Part shown: one piece after another, positions 17,086 through 27,191 of the stretch
Position numbering within the stretch: position 1 is the stretch's first letter
Layout of the letters: every line of letters starts with the position of its first letter
Source: Clostridia bacterium
GTDB taxonomy: Bacteria > Bacillota > Clostridia > RGIG6154
Length of the DNA stretch: 64,000 bases
Direction of reading: 5' to 3'
Assembly: GCA_017409875.1 (NCBI GenBank)
Contig: JAFQRW010000011.1
Location: 124,001-188,000 of the forward strand
Made by a program: the position numbers and the translations under genes
The notes under the pieces: generated by a model
Told to the model about the DNA's origin: nothing
The model's database searches: none
Seen by the model: only the letters and a program-made list of their open reading frames with translations

Positions 17086-17280
17086 TTATTTAATTGAATT
17101 TTCGTATGATTCAATCATTTTTTTAACCATCTGTCCACCAACAGAACCAGCTTGTTTTGAAGTTAAATCGCCATTGTAACCTTGCTTAAGGTTAACGCCA
17201 ACTTCATTAGCAGCTTCCATTTTGAACTGATCTAATGCAGCTCTTGCTTCAGGAACTACAACTTTGCTTCTTCTTGACAT
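17086..17280 (-). CDS. Small acid-soluble spore protein, alpha/beta type
   Basis: A 64-aa DNA-binding protein that coats forespore DNA and protects it from UV and hydrolysis. Family blocks are VVPEARAALDQFKMEAANE and the VGGQMVKKMIE end; germination-protease-type cleavage normally occurs near the KMEAA site. Two ATGs are possible: 17286 (only about 4 bp from AAGGAG) and 17280 (about 10 bp). The second gives the usual MSRRSK start. It is direct evidence that the organism forms spores. Confidence 0.93.
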   Translation of the reverse strand: MSRRSKVVVPEARAALDQFKMEAANEVGVNLKQGYNGDLTSKQAGSVGGQMVKKMIESYENSIK

Positions 17281-17390
17281 AATCATGACACTCCTTAATT
17301 AAATTAGTGATTTTCATCACGATAATATTGTTTGCAGCATCACTTTTTATATCCAAGAATGTTTTTCAAAAAGTTTAAAAAAATTCCATA

Positions 17391-17906
17391 TTAATCTTTT
17401 AAACAATAAACTTTTTCAATTTCAGCAATAAACATTGTGTGTACATCGCCATCTGGATACATTTTTTTAGAAAAATCTTTATTACAAAACAAATTTTTGT
17501 CCATATCTTGAACATAGACTTTTTTACACAAAAATGCTAGTTTTGATTCACTAAATAAAACAGAGTTTTTACAAATTTCAATAGGTGTCAATCCTGTTTC
17601 TTTTACTTTATTGTAATCTCTGCCGGATTTAGTACCGCAAAATTTCAAAACATCATCATAGCCGTTTTGCAAGAAATTTATGGTAAATTCTGAACCTTCT
17701 TTTAAAAATTGATAAGTATATCTTGATGGACGAATTACTAAAGAAACGGCATTTTTATTCCACATCACACCAAAAAAGCCCCAACTTGCCGTCATCATAT
17801 TAATCTTATCATCATTTTTAACAGTGATTAAAGCATAGTCTTTTCCTATTAAGCTTATAAAATTATCTTTAACTTCATTTACATCAATTTCCTTAAATCT
17901 ATTCAC
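17391..17906 (-). CDS. Flavin reductase-like FMN-binding protein
   Basis: A 171-aa protein of the flavin reductase/FMN-binding split-barrel family. MMTASWGFFGVMWNKNAVSLVIRPSRYT is the flavin-contacting region, and FTINFLQ with KFCGTKSGRDYNK follow, as in clostridial members. The substrate is unknown; relatives reduce flavin or transfer electrons to partner oxidoreductases. It lies 12 bp downstream of mfd on the same strand and may be the last gene of that operon. Confidence 0.82.
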   Translation of the reverse strand: MNRFKEIDVNEVKDNFISLIGKDYALITVKNDDKINMMTASWGFFGVMWNKNAVSLVIRPSRYTYQFLKEGSEFTINFLQNGYDDVLKFCGTKSGRDYNKVKETGLTPIEICKNSVLFSESKLAFLCKKVYVQDMDKNLFCNKDFSKKMYPDGDVHTMFIAEIEKVYCLKD

Positions 17907-17918
17907 AAAATCACTCCC

Positions 17919-20900
17919 TTAATTTATATTATATATATCTGTTAAGATTTTTAGTATATTTTTACATATGTTATGTTGTGTTAAACTTTTAGGTTTATAG
18001 ACTAAAAGAGGTGTTTTGACACTAGAAAGATACAATTCTATTCTGTTTTCTGATACATAGTTTATAACCTTTTCTATAGGCGTTTGCTGTGAAAGCTTAA
18101 AGTAAATCACATCGCTTTTTTGGGAAATATCTGTGATAAACAGCAGCTTTGCAGCGTTTCTTATAAGCGCACTATCAATTAAGTTTAAAACGCTTTGCGG
18201 CGGGTCACCAAATCTGTCAATTAATTCATCAATTATTTTAAAAGAATCTTCGTAGACTTCTATAGAAGCAATTGCTTTATAAATATCAACCCGTGTTTTT
18301 TGATCTTCAATATATTTTGCCGGTATAAAATTGCTTACAGTTAAATCTATCGTTACCTGAATATCTTCTGGAACATCTTTATTATTCTTCAGTTTTCTGA
18401 CTGCTGCATCCAACAGTTTGCAATATAAATCATATCCGACTTGATTCATATGTCCATGCTGTTTTTTTCCTAAAACACTTCCGGCACCTCTTATTTCTAA
18501 ATCACGCATAGCAATTTTAATACCGGAGCCAAATTCGGTAAATTCTTTTATTGCTTTTAACCTTTTTTCGGCAATCTCATCTAAAATTTTATTTTTTTTA
18601 ACAAAAAGATAAGCGAACGCCATTCTTGAAGATCTACCTACTCTGCCCCTTAATTGATATAACTGTGAAAGTCCAAATTTGTCTGCATCTTCAATTATCA
18701 TGGTGTTCATGTTAGGAATATCAAGGCCGGTTTCGATAATGGTGGTGCAGACGAGCACGTCATATTCCTTGTTAATCACCGAAGCCATAACACTTTCTAA
18801 TTCAATTTCACTCATTTTTCCATGTGCATAAACAATTCTTGCTTCCGGAAGTAAATTAGAAAGCTTTATAGCAAGTCGTTCTATCCCCTCCACCCTATTA
18901 TGCAAATAATAAACCTGACCGCCACGTGCAAGTTCTCTTTTAATTGCATTTTTTACTGCACTTTCATCATACTCCATAACATAAGTTTGTACAGGATATC
19001 TATTGCTTGGAGGATCATTTAAAACACTCATATCTCTAAGTCCAGTCATTGCCATATTAAGCGTTCTTGGTATGGGCGTTGCAGTTAAAGTTAGCACATC
19101 AACATTATTTTTAAGCTCTTTGATTTTTTCTTTATGAGTTACACCAAAGCGTTGCTCTTCGTCTACAATTAATAATCCAAGATCTTTAAAATCAACGTCT
19201 TTTTGCAAAATTCTATGGGTACCTATAATTATATCAACATGACCATTTTTTAACTCTTGGACTATTCGGTCTTGCTGCTTTTTAGAGCAAAATCTACTCA
19301 GCATTTCAACCTTAATAGGAAAATCTTTCATTCTTTGCACAAAAGTATCGTAGTGCTGTTTTGCAAGAAGTGTTGTTGGCACAAGATATGCAACTTGTTT
19401 TGAATCTAATACGGCTTTAAAAGCAGCTCGAATTGCGACTTCAGTTTTTCCATAACCTACGTCGCCGCACAATAGTCTATCCATTGGTTTAGATGACTCC
19501 ATATCTTTTTTAACTTCTTTGATTGCTTTTATCTGATCTTCGGTTTCTTGGTATATAAATGTGTCTTCAAATTCATATTGATAATCACAATCCGGCGAAA
19601 ACTTAAATCCAGTGGAATTTTCACGTTTTGCGTAAAGTTCTATTAAATCTTTTGCCAATACTTCTAACGATTCTCGAACTTTATTTTTTGTAGCATTCCA
19701 TTCGTTACCACCAAGTTTGTTTACATGTATGCCAGTCTCAGCACCAATATATTTATTTACCATATCAAGCTGATTTACAGGCACGTACAGCATATCAGCA
19801 CCTTTATACTGGATTTTAAGATAATCCTTTACTATATTATCAACTGACAGTTGGTGAATTCCTTTATAGATTCCAATACCATGTGCATAGTGCACAACAT
19901 AATCGCCAATATTAATATCTGAAATGTCTCTTATATTACTCTTACGTCTTAGTTTTAATGAGGATTTTTTCTCACCGGATAATAGTTCATTATCAGAAAA
20001 AAATGCACAGCAAGTCAAAGGATATTCAAATCCCAATCTTAGTTTTCCGCTAACTAAAGTTGCAACACCACGTTTTGCCATTCCTTTGGGATTGCATACG
20101 GTATTAATTCCACTTTCTTTTAACATTTTCTTTAATATAGATAATTTAGTCTCTGTTTCACATGGAATTATGATGCGGTATTGGTTGTCAATATAATGAT
20201 TTAAATCATCGCAAAGCAGCGCAAGATTTCCACTATACGTTGGCATAGATTTAGCGGTAATCGAAAAGATTCCTTTAGGAGAAAGACCTCTTGAACTCGT
20301 AGAAAGATTAGATAACCCTACTATTAAATTAGGTTTTATAGAGTTTAATATTTTATTATAATCTTCAAGATAAAATGAAATGTCCCCACGAGATTTAGAA
20401 AAAGAAAAACCATTTTCAACAGCATTAGCCATACTATCAGCTAAGGATTTAACAGTGCTTTTATAATATTCGTCAATACGATGCGGTTCGTCAAAAAAGG
20501 CAATATACTCATTAAGATAATCACATAATGTAACATAATCATCGCCAAAATCATCTTTTGCAGGCGGTATAAAAACGCTGTTGATTTTTTCAATAGAAAG
20601 CTGTGTATCAGGATCAAAAATTTTTATAGTATCAACTTCATTATCCCAGAATTCAATTCTAAACGGGTGACTTTCGCTGTACGAAAACACATCAACAATT
20701 CCGCCTCTGACAGAAAATTGACCTTGAAATTCAACATTTGACTCTCTTTTATACCCTAACTTAGCAAGAGTATAAGTAAGCTTTTCAATATCAAAAAATT
20801 CTCCTTCTTTTATTGATATAGAGTTATTTATAAAGCTATTTCTGCTGGCAATTTTTTGAGACAATGCTTCGATAGTTGTAACAATTATCGGCTTTTCATT

Positions 20901-21236
20901 AAAACTAACAATTTTACTCAAGACTTTAATTCTATCTTTAATATTTTGGTTGCTTTTCGCATCGACAGTGTGAAAAATAATATCTTTTGGAGGAAAAAGC
21001 ATTACATTATCCCCGGCAAAAAAACTTAAATCCTGACAAGCAAGTTTCGCTGTTAAGGCATCTGAAACTACAAACAGCATACCTTTTGATAATTCATTGC
21101 ATAAAGAAAATGCCAGATGCACTTTTTGCGTCTCGCATGTTCCTGTAATTCTTATTGGAGATTGTTCCGATTTTAAAGATTCTAAGATCAGATTATACTG
21201 TTCTTGCTCTTTAAGCAATTCGGTAAAAAAATTCAT
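17919..21236 (-). CDS. mfd: Transcription-repair-coupling factor Mfd
   Basis: A 1105-aa DNA translocase that removes RNA polymerase stalled at lesions and recruits UvrA. The N-terminal UvrB-like domains come first, then the RNAP-interaction domain (GDYVVHYAHGIGIYKG, CarD-like). The RecG-like helicase has Walker A GDVGYGKTE near residue 594, DEEQRFGVTHKEKIK, TATPIPRTL and the RGRVGRSSR motif VI. The C-terminal TRCF domain includes PAKYI and RFGDPP. It is 1 bp downstream of pth, the conserved pth-mfd arrangement. Confidence 0.96.
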   Translation of the reverse strand: MNFFTELLKEQEQYNLILESLKSEQSPIRITGTCETQKVHLAFSLCNELSKGMLFVVSDALTAKLACQDLSFFAGDNVMLFPPKDIIFHTVDAKSNQNIKDRIKVLSKIVSFNEKPIIVTTIEALSQKIASRNSFINNSISIKEGEFFDIEKLTYTLAKLGYKRESNVEFQGQFSVRGGIVDVFSYSESHPFRIEFWDNEVDTIKIFDPDTQLSIEKINSVFIPPAKDDFGDDYVTLCDYLNEYIAFFDEPHRIDEYYKSTVKSLADSMANAVENGFSFSKSRGDISFYLEDYNKILNSIKPNLIVGLSNLSTSSRGLSPKGIFSITAKSMPTYSGNLALLCDDLNHYIDNQYRIIIPCETETKLSILKKMLKESGINTVCNPKGMAKRGVATLVSGKLRLGFEYPLTCCAFFSDNELLSGEKKSSLKLRRKSNIRDISDINIGDYVVHYAHGIGIYKGIHQLSVDNIVKDYLKIQYKGADMLYVPVNQLDMVNKYIGAETGIHVNKLGGNEWNATKNKVRESLEVLAKDLIELYAKRENSTGFKFSPDCDYQYEFEDTFIYQETEDQIKAIKEVKKDMESSKPMDRLLCGDVGYGKTEVAIRAAFKAVLDSKQVAYLVPTTLLAKQHYDTFVQRMKDFPIKVEMLSRFCSKKQQDRIVQELKNGHVDIIIGTHRILQKDVDFKDLGLLIVDEEQRFGVTHKEKIKELKNNVDVLTLTATPIPRTLNMAMTGLRDMSVLNDPPSNRYPVQTYVMEYDESAVKNAIKRELARGGQVYYLHNRVEGIERLAIKLSNLLPEARIVYAHGKMSEIELESVMASVINKEYDVLVCTTIIETGLDIPNMNTMIIEDADKFGLSQLYQLRGRVGRSSRMAFAYLFVKKNKILDEIAEKRLKAIKEFTEFGSGIKIAMRDLEIRGAGSVLGKKQHGHMNQVGYDLYCKLLDAAVRKLKNNKDVPEDIQVTIDLTVSNFIPAKYIEDQKTRVDIYKAIASIEVYEDSFKIIDELIDRFGDPPQSVLNLIDSALIRNAAKLLFITDISQKSDVIYFKLSQQTPIEKVINYVSENRIELYLSSVKTPLLVYKPKSLTQHNICKNILKILTDIYNIN

Positions 21237-21237
21237 A

Positions 21238-21807
21238 TTAACTCCTGATAAAATTGTACTTATTCATAGCAGACTTAGTGCCGCTGCGGATAAGTTCTTC
21301 GATAGCCAGATTTACCTTTTCAAAAGTTTCAAACATAATCTTTTGCTGATTGTCAGAAAACTTACCGAGGACATAATCAGCTAAATCGTAACCATCCGGC
21401 TTAGCATCTACGCCAATTTTTATGCGAGTAAATTCATCGGTATTTAGATTTAAAATAATTGACTTAATACCGTTATGACCACCTGCACTCCCCTTTTCCC
21501 TGATCCTGAGGCTGCCTACAGGCATTGAAACGTCGTCATAAATAACAATCAGTTTATTAAGTTCAACTTTATACCACGAAACAAGTTGTTGAATGCTTTC
21601 TCCACTTAAATTCATAAAAGTTTGCGGCTTTACAAGTACTACTTTTTGATTTAAAATACTTCCTTCACCAATTATTGCTTTATGTTTAATTTTTTTTACA
21701 TTAATGCTTTGCTTCTGAGCAATATAATCTATTGCCAAAAAACCCGTATTATGTCTGGTAAAAGTATACTTTTCACCAGGATTTCCCAATCCTACTACTA
21801 AATACAT
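21238..21807 (-). CDS. pth: Peptidyl-tRNA hydrolase
   Basis: A 189-aa enzyme that recycles peptidyl-tRNA dropped by ribosomes. The catalytic His lies in FTRHNTGFLAID (about residues 17-28). The family signatures VVGLGNPGEKY at the N-terminus, KPQTFMNLSG, and YDDVSMPVG with GSAGGHNGIKS are all present. It sits between murG and mfd with 1-bp gaps, so it is cotranscribed and probably translationally coupled. Confidence 0.96.
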   Translation of the reverse strand: MYLVVGLGNPGEKYTFTRHNTGFLAIDYIAQKQSINVKKIKHKAIIGEGSILNQKVVLVKPQTFMNLSGESIQQLVSWYKVELNKLIVIYDDVSMPVGSLRIREKGSAGGHNGIKSIILNLNTDEFTRIKIGVDAKPDGYDLADYVLGKFSDNQQKIMFETFEKVNLAIEELIRSGTKSAMNKYNFIRS

Positions 21808-21808
21808 T

Positions 21809-22879
21809 TTATTTTCTTTCCTTTAATACTGTATTAATAACGCTAAGAATTTTATCTGTGTTTTTAAGCACATTTTCACTTGATTGGTTTAAAGTGTATC
21901 TATCTTGATTTTTATATAAATCAAAAACTTTGTCTAAAAAATTCTTAACTGTAAGGTTATCTTCTTCAACAAAATCAGCATATCCAGACTTGTAAAATGA
22001 TGTGGCATTTAAAATCTGATCTCCCCTGCTTGCTTTTTTTGAAAGCGGGATTAAGAGCATTGGTTTATTTAATGCAAGCAGTTCAAAAATCACTGTTGCC
22101 CCGGAACGCGAGACAAACAAATCTGTTGCTGCAAAGACATCATTTAACTCTTTGGAAATATACTCGTGTTGGCAATATCCTTGAACATTTAAAAGAGTTT
22201 CCTCAAGTTTGCTTTTTCCGCAAATATGACAGATATTAAATACTTGTAGTAGCTCTTTTAGATTTGCACGCACAATCTCATTTAAAAATGCTGAACCCAG
22301 GCTTCCGCCGATGATGGTCAAAACAGGCTTATCATCTTTAAAACCACAAAACTCAATTCCACTAGTTTTATTACCTTTCGTTAATTCATCACGTACCGGC
22401 ATGCCAGTGTAAATACTCTTATCAGAAGGAAGGAATTTTGCTGTTTCAGGGAATGAATAACAAATTTTTGATGCAAATGGAATACATAATTTATTTGCAA
22501 GTCCGGGGGTAAAATCTGATTCATGTAAAATAACAGGAATTTTCAGAAGTGAAGCAGCCCAGACAACAGGACATGAAACAAATCCACCTTTGCTGAAGAT
22601 CACATCTGGTTTTTCTTTTTTAAGAATTTTATATGCTTGCATGCTACCTTTAAATATTTTAGATATGTCTTTTATGTTCTCGATATCAATGTACCGTCTT
22701 AGTTTGCCGGCTTCTATTTCAAAAAAAGGAATATTTTGTTCGTTAATAAGATTGTATTCAAGACCTTTTCGTGTACCTAAATAAATTATATCAAATCCAG
22801 CTTCTTTTAGGGCAGGAAACAAGGCAATATTTGGTGTAATATGTCCGGAAGTTCCGCCGCCTGTCATAGCAATTTTCAA
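21809..22879 (-). CDS. murG: MurG, lipid II-forming GlcNAc transferase
   Basis: A 356-aa GT28 glycosyltransferase. It adds GlcNAc from UDP-GlcNAc to undecaprenyl-PP-MurNAc-pentapeptide at the inner face of the membrane. GGGTSGHITPN is the first G-loop, GGSLGSAFLN the second, and FVSRSGATVIFELLALNKPMLLIP the UDP-GlcNAc-binding region. Length is normal. It is not within a dcw cluster here; it precedes pth and mfd. Confidence 0.95.
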   Translation of the reverse strand: MKIAMTGGGTSGHITPNIALFPALKEAGFDIIYLGTRKGLEYNLINEQNIPFFEIEAGKLRRYIDIENIKDISKIFKGSMQAYKILKKEKPDVIFSKGGFVSCPVVWAASLLKIPVILHESDFTPGLANKLCIPFASKICYSFPETAKFLPSDKSIYTGMPVRDELTKGNKTSGIEFCGFKDDKPVLTIIGGSLGSAFLNEIVRANLKELLQVFNICHICGKSKLEETLLNVQGYCQHEYISKELNDVFAATDLFVSRSGATVIFELLALNKPMLLIPLSKKASRGDQILNATSFYKSGYADFVEEDNLTVKNFLDKVFDLYKNQDRYTLNQSSENVLKNTDKILSVINTVLKERK

Positions 22880-22948
22880 AAATATCGCTCCTTAATTCTT
22901 ATAAATCTATAACAAATATATGGTATTTCAATTATGTATATAACTCAT

Positions 22949-24484
22949 TTACCTGTTCCAATACTTTCTGTCGAGATTCCTATACTGTATTGCTTCAGAA
23001 ATGTGTTTGGTTTTTATGTCATCGCTTTTATCCAAATCAGCAATAGTTCTTGCAACTTTCAAAATTCTGTCATACGCCCTTGCGCTAAGTCCCAACTTTT
23101 CAAATGCAACTTTTAAAAGCAAATTTTCCTGTGTTCCTAAATTACAATATTTTTTAATATGCTTAGTTGTCATTTGCGAATTTGAAAAGATCCCATCGCT
23201 CTTAAATCTTCTTTGTTGAATTTCCCTTGCAGCATTAACTCTTTTTTTGATTTCTTTTGATGACTCAGAAACAGATTTTTCTTCAAGATCATCATATTGA
23301 ACTGGATTAATTTCAATATGCAGGTCAATTCTATCGAGCACTGGTCCGCTGATACGTGATAAATATTGATTTATCTGATGCTCTGTGCAAGTACATTCGT
23401 GATTAGGATCACCGTAATAACCACATTTGCACGGATTCATTGCTGCAATTAACATAAAGTTACAAGGGTATGTCATTGTAGACTGAACACGAGATACTGT
23501 AACCGTACAATCTTCCAGAGGCTGCCTTAAAACTTCTATGGCTTCTTTTTTATATTCCGGAAATTCATCTAAAAACAAAACACCGTGATGGGCTAAACTT
23601 ACTTCACCCGGTTTCGGAACAGATCCTCCACCAGATAAAGCTACAGTGGAAGTTGTGTGATGTGGAGACCTGAAAGGCCTCTTGGTAATAATAGGTGTTT
23701 GTTGGGGTAAAATACCTGCAACACTATGAATTTTTGTGACTTCTAACGCTTCTTCTAAAGTTAAATCAGGTAAAATTGTCGGTAGCCTTTTAGCAAGCAT
23801 TGTTTTACCGCTACCCGGACTACCAATTAAAAGGCAGTTATGTCCACCTGCTGCAGCAATTTCTAAAGCTCTTTTCACATTTTCCTGACCTTTTACCTCG
23901 GAAAAATCACACTCTAATTCTTCACTTGCGTTAAAATACTGCTTAACATCAACCTCAATCGGCGTAATAACATTCTCTTTTGTAAAATGCAAAATAATAT
24001 CTTTAATGCTGTTGCACGGAAACACACTTATACCGTCAACCATTGCAGCTTCAGCGGCATTATCTTTAGGAACAAAAACATTTTTTATCCCCTGCTTTTT
24101 TGCACATATAGCAGCAGGCAGTACACCTTTAACTTTACGAATTTCACCAGTTAAAGATAACTCTCCTAAAAACATACTTTCAGATAAATTTTCAAAACTG
24201 ACTAAACCTAAACTTGAAATTACCCCAATTGCTATTGGAACATCATATACAGCACCTTCCTTTTTTAAATCAGCCGGTGCTAAATTTACAACATACTTTT
24301 TTGCAGGCAAGTCAATCTTTGTGTTTTTCAAAGCACTTTTAATACGTTGTCTGCTTTCTTTAACAGCAATATCAGGAAGGCCAACAATCTCAAACATAGG
24401 CATACCATTACCAGCATCTACTTCAACTGTAACAATATACCCATTGATTCCATCTAATCCGAAACTGTTAATAATTGAAATCAT
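22949..24484 (-). CDS. YifB/ComM family Mg-chelatase-like AAA+ ATPase
   Basis: A 511-aa protein with an N-terminal Lon-like (ChlI) domain (PMFEIVGLPDIAVKESRQRIKSA), then AAA+ with Walker A GSPGSGKTMLAKRLP near residue 222, HSVAGILP, RPFRSPHHT, LFLDEFPEY and a C-terminal Mg_chelatase_C domain (LSARAYDRILKVARTIADL). In competent Gram-negatives the homologue ComM helps branch migration during transformation; its role in Clostridia is not settled. There is a Cys cluster CNFMLIAAMNPCKCGYYG typical of the family. Confidence 0.93.
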   Translation of the reverse strand: MISIINSFGLDGINGYIVTVEVDAGNGMPMFEIVGLPDIAVKESRQRIKSALKNTKIDLPAKKYVVNLAPADLKKEGAVYDVPIAIGVISSLGLVSFENLSESMFLGELSLTGEIRKVKGVLPAAICAKKQGIKNVFVPKDNAAEAAMVDGISVFPCNSIKDIILHFTKENVITPIEVDVKQYFNASEELECDFSEVKGQENVKRALEIAAAGGHNCLLIGSPGSGKTMLAKRLPTILPDLTLEEALEVTKIHSVAGILPQQTPIITKRPFRSPHHTTSTVALSGGGSVPKPGEVSLAHHGVLFLDEFPEYKKEAIEVLRQPLEDCTVTVSRVQSTMTYPCNFMLIAAMNPCKCGYYGDPNHECTCTEHQINQYLSRISGPVLDRIDLHIEINPVQYDDLEEKSVSESSKEIKKRVNAAREIQQRRFKSDGIFSNSQMTTKHIKKYCNLGTQENLLLKVAFEKLGLSARAYDRILKVARTIADLDKSDDIKTKHISEAIQYRNLDRKYWNR

Positions 24485-24494
24485 TTAAAAAACC

Positions 24495-25541
24495 TCACTG
24501 TGTACTCATTTTTGCTTGTGTCCAAATATCACTGTATACGTTGTTGACATCCCCTACGTCACAGATTATTTCAGAATTTAATGTATATTCTTCAGGAATG
24601 TTGATTGCTTTGTTATTTTTAAATTCATCATCAAGCAAATCAACAGCAGCTGCATTCGTTGTGCCATACTGTATTTGTGGCATAATTGCAGCGTTGATTT
24701 CTGGTCTGTTAAGAAAATCGATAAATTTATATGCACCTTCTTTGTTAGGAGCATTGAACGGAATACAAAAACTGTCGATGCCAATACCGATGCCTTCAAC
24801 CGGGTAAACAACTTCAATATCAGAATTTTCAGCGATTGCTGCTGATACTTGTGAAGAATACATAAGGCCAACAGTTGCCTCTCCTGAAAGCAAAACTTCA
24901 TGAGGCTTATCAGAATTAAATGTTAAAACGTTTGGCATAAGTTTATTTAATGCGTCTTTTGCGTCGGCAAGCTTTTGCTCATCCGTTTCATTCAAACTGT
25001 TGCCAAGCATCAAATTCATCATCCCTATTACAACACGCATTTCGTCAATACTTACAATTTGCCCTTTAAGTTTAGGATTTAGCAAATCTTTATATCCTGT
25101 AACTTTAACAGGTGAAGTTTTGGGATTGTACGCAATCAACGTACTACCAGTAGCATAAGGCACAGTATACTTATTACCAGGGTCAAAGTTTTTATTTAAA
25201 TATGACTTAGAAATGTTACTCCAGTTGGATATCTTGGTCTTATCGATCTCTGTCATAAGGCCACCATCTCTTGCCATTGTTTCAAAAATATAATCACTTG
25301 CTAAGACAACATCATATTCGCCGGCATTCACAGCTTTTAATTTTGCATACATTTCTTCGTTGGTAGAAAAATTAGTATAATTTACTTCAATTCCGGTTTC
25401 TTTAGTAAATTTTTCAATGATATCTAAAGGAACATATCCTTCCCATGTAAATAGACAAATGACTTCCTTTTCATTTGAAGAGCAGGAAGAAAAGCAAACA
25501 GTTAAAATAACAAGTAAAATTAATGATAATACTTTTTTCAT
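24495..25541 (-). CDS. potD: Spermidine/putrescine ABC transporter, substrate-binding lipoprotein PotD
   Basis: A 348-aa extracytoplasmic binding protein anchored by lipid. The signal peptide (MKKVLSLILLVILTV) ends in a slightly atypical lipobox; Cys20 in FSSC is the best lipidation site. The mature protein has the polyamine-binder blocks FTWEGYVPLDIIEKF, YDVVLASDYI, PYATGSTLIAYN and IGIDSFCIPFNAPN. It is the last gene of potABCD. Confidence 0.93.
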   Translation of the reverse strand: MKKVLSLILLVILTVCFSSCSSNEKEVICLFTWEGYVPLDIIEKFTKETGIEVNYTNFSTNEEMYAKLKAVNAGEYDVVLASDYIFETMARDGGLMTEIDKTKISNWSNISKSYLNKNFDPGNKYTVPYATGSTLIAYNPKTSPVKVTGYKDLLNPKLKGQIVSIDEMRVVIGMMNLMLGNSLNETDEQKLADAKDALNKLMPNVLTFNSDKPHEVLLSGEATVGLMYSSQVSAAIAENSDIEVVYPVEGIGIGIDSFCIPFNAPNKEGAYKFIDFLNRPEINAAIMPQIQYGTTNAAAVDLLDDEFKNNKAINIPEEYTLNSEIICDVGDVNNVYSDIWTQAKMSTQ

Positions 25542-25557
25542 ATGACATCAAACCCCT

Positions 25558-26331
25558 TTATAAAAGATTTTTTGTAGGTTTTTTAACATTTATTACTATC
25601 ACGCAAACAAAAGTTATAAGCAAAACAATAGTCGATAATGCATTTATTTCGGGACTAACCCCAACCTTCATCATTGAGTAGACTTTAACAGGAAGAGTTG
25701 TAACTGTAGCACCTGACATAAAAAAACTAATTATTACATCATCAAATGACATAATAAATGCAAGAGCAGCGCCCGAAATAATGCCTGGTAAAAGTTCGGG
25801 TATTGTTATGTGAAAAAATGCCTGCCAAACGCTTGCACCAAGATCCCTTGCAGCTTCTTCTAAGTTGTTTTGCAGGCTGTTAAGTCTTGCGGATACCACA
25901 ATCATAACAAACGGCACGCAAAAAGAAATGTGTGATAAAATTAATGTAGCTAATCCGAATTTCAAATCAAGCATTGAGAAAATTTGCAAAAAAGCAATTC
26001 CAACAATTATTTCTGGAGTTAATACCGGCAAGTAAACCAATGGAAAAAATATTTTAGTGAGCTTAGTTTTAAATCTATTCAGCGCTATACTTCCAAGAGT
26101 ACCTAAAATTACAGATAAAACTGTAACAATAACAGTTAACAAAATTGAATTTAAAAGTGCAGATATAATGCTTTTATTTGAAAAAAGTTTAATATACCAA
26201 TCAAAAGTAACTCCACCCCAAAGAGTAGTTGATTTTGTGGAGTTAAATGAATACACAGCAACAATTATTAAAGGAAAATATAAGAATAATAATATTATTG
26301 TTATATAAAGTGTTTTAAAAAACTTATTCAT
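25558..26331 (-). CDS. potC: Spermidine/putrescine ABC permease PotC
   Basis: A 257-aa integral membrane permease with six likely segments. The ABC-coupling EAA loop reads EEAARDLGASVWQAFFHITIPEL. It starts inside the end of potB (8-bp overlap), so the two permeases are translationally coupled and form the heterodimeric channel with PotB. Confidence 0.94.
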   Translation of the reverse strand: MNKFFKTLYITIILLFLYFPLIIVAVYSFNSTKSTTLWGGVTFDWYIKLFSNKSIISALLNSILLTVIVTVLSVILGTLGSIALNRFKTKLTKIFFPLVYLPVLTPEIIVGIAFLQIFSMLDLKFGLATLILSHISFCVPFVMIVVSARLNSLQNNLEEAARDLGASVWQAFFHITIPELLPGIISGAALAFIMSFDDVIISFFMSGATVTTLPVKVYSMMKVGVSPEINALSTIVLLITFVCVIVINVKKPTKNLL

Positions 26332-27190
26332 TGTTTTGTTCCCCAGTTTTAGTATTACTTAAATAAGAGGTTTTATAATATATTGCTATAAAAAATAAAG
26401 CAAAAAGCATCATTAAAACTGATAGCGCTGACCCAAATGGCAGGTTCCTTGTTGATGTAAACTGGTCTCTGATTATATTTCCCAAAAGAACAGTTTTTCC
26501 CCCACCGATAAGGTCAGAAATAAAAAACAGACCTAAACATGGAGTAAAAACTAAAATAGTTCCTGCCATAACCCCAGGAATCGTTAAGGGCAAAATTACA
26601 CTTAAAAAAGTCTGAAATTTGTTTGCGCCTAGATCATGTGAAGCTTCTACAAAAGAAAAATCAAGTTTTGTAATAGATGAATATATTGGCAGAAACATAA
26701 CCGGCAACAACAAATAAATCATTGCAAATATAACTGCTCCTTCTGTATATAACAATTGAAGAGGCTCAGTAATAGCACCAAGCATCATTAACAACTTATT
26801 TATGATTCCATCTGAGCGCAGAACAATTAAAAAAGAATATGTTCTAACAAGAGAGTTTGTCCAATATGGTAATATTATTAACATAAACAACGCCTGTTGA
26901 ATTTTTCTGCCCGTTTTAGAAATAATGTACGCAAGAGGATACGCCAGCAACAAAGCAGAGATAGTTGTTATAAAAGCGATTTTAAGGGAATTAACCATAA
27001 TGTTTAAATAAACCGGGTCAAATAGTTTTTTAAAATTTTCAAACGTAAACATTAGCTTAATATTACCTAAAGAGTCAGCTTTTAAAAAACTTACCACAAT
27101 AATAAAAAGTGTAGGAATTAAAACAAAAGCAATCAAAAACAAATACGTTGTATACGTTGAAAAAATTTTTAACGAATTACTTTTTTTCAT
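26324..27190 (-). CDS. potB: Spermidine/putrescine ABC permease PotB
   Basis: A 288-aa integral membrane permease. The EAA loop is VEASHDLGANKFQTFLSVILPL. The chosen ATG (27190) gives the family start MKKSNSLKIFSTYTTYL. It lies 1 bp after potA with AAGGA upstream. An open frame that extends further upstream overlaps the end of potA and has no family similarity. Confidence 0.93.
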   Translation of the reverse strand: MKKSNSLKIFSTYTTYLFLIAFVLIPTLFIIVVSFLKADSLGNIKLMFTFENFKKLFDPVYLNIMVNSLKIAFITTISALLLAYPLAYIISKTGRKIQQALFMLIILPYWTNSLVRTYSFLIVLRSDGIINKLLMMLGAITEPLQLLYTEGAVIFAMIYLLLPVMFLPIYSSITKLDFSFVEASHDLGANKFQTFLSVILPLTIPGVMAGTILVFTPCLGLFFISDLIGGGKTVLLGNIIRDQFTSTRNLPFGSALSVLMMLFALFFIAIYYKTSYLSNTKTGEQNNE

Positions 27191-27191
27191 C

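Noticed and set aside
17287-17390. SigG promoter for the SASP gene
   Set aside because: A partial match (GGATA, AATATTA) is present but the spacing is about 20 bp, too long to claim.
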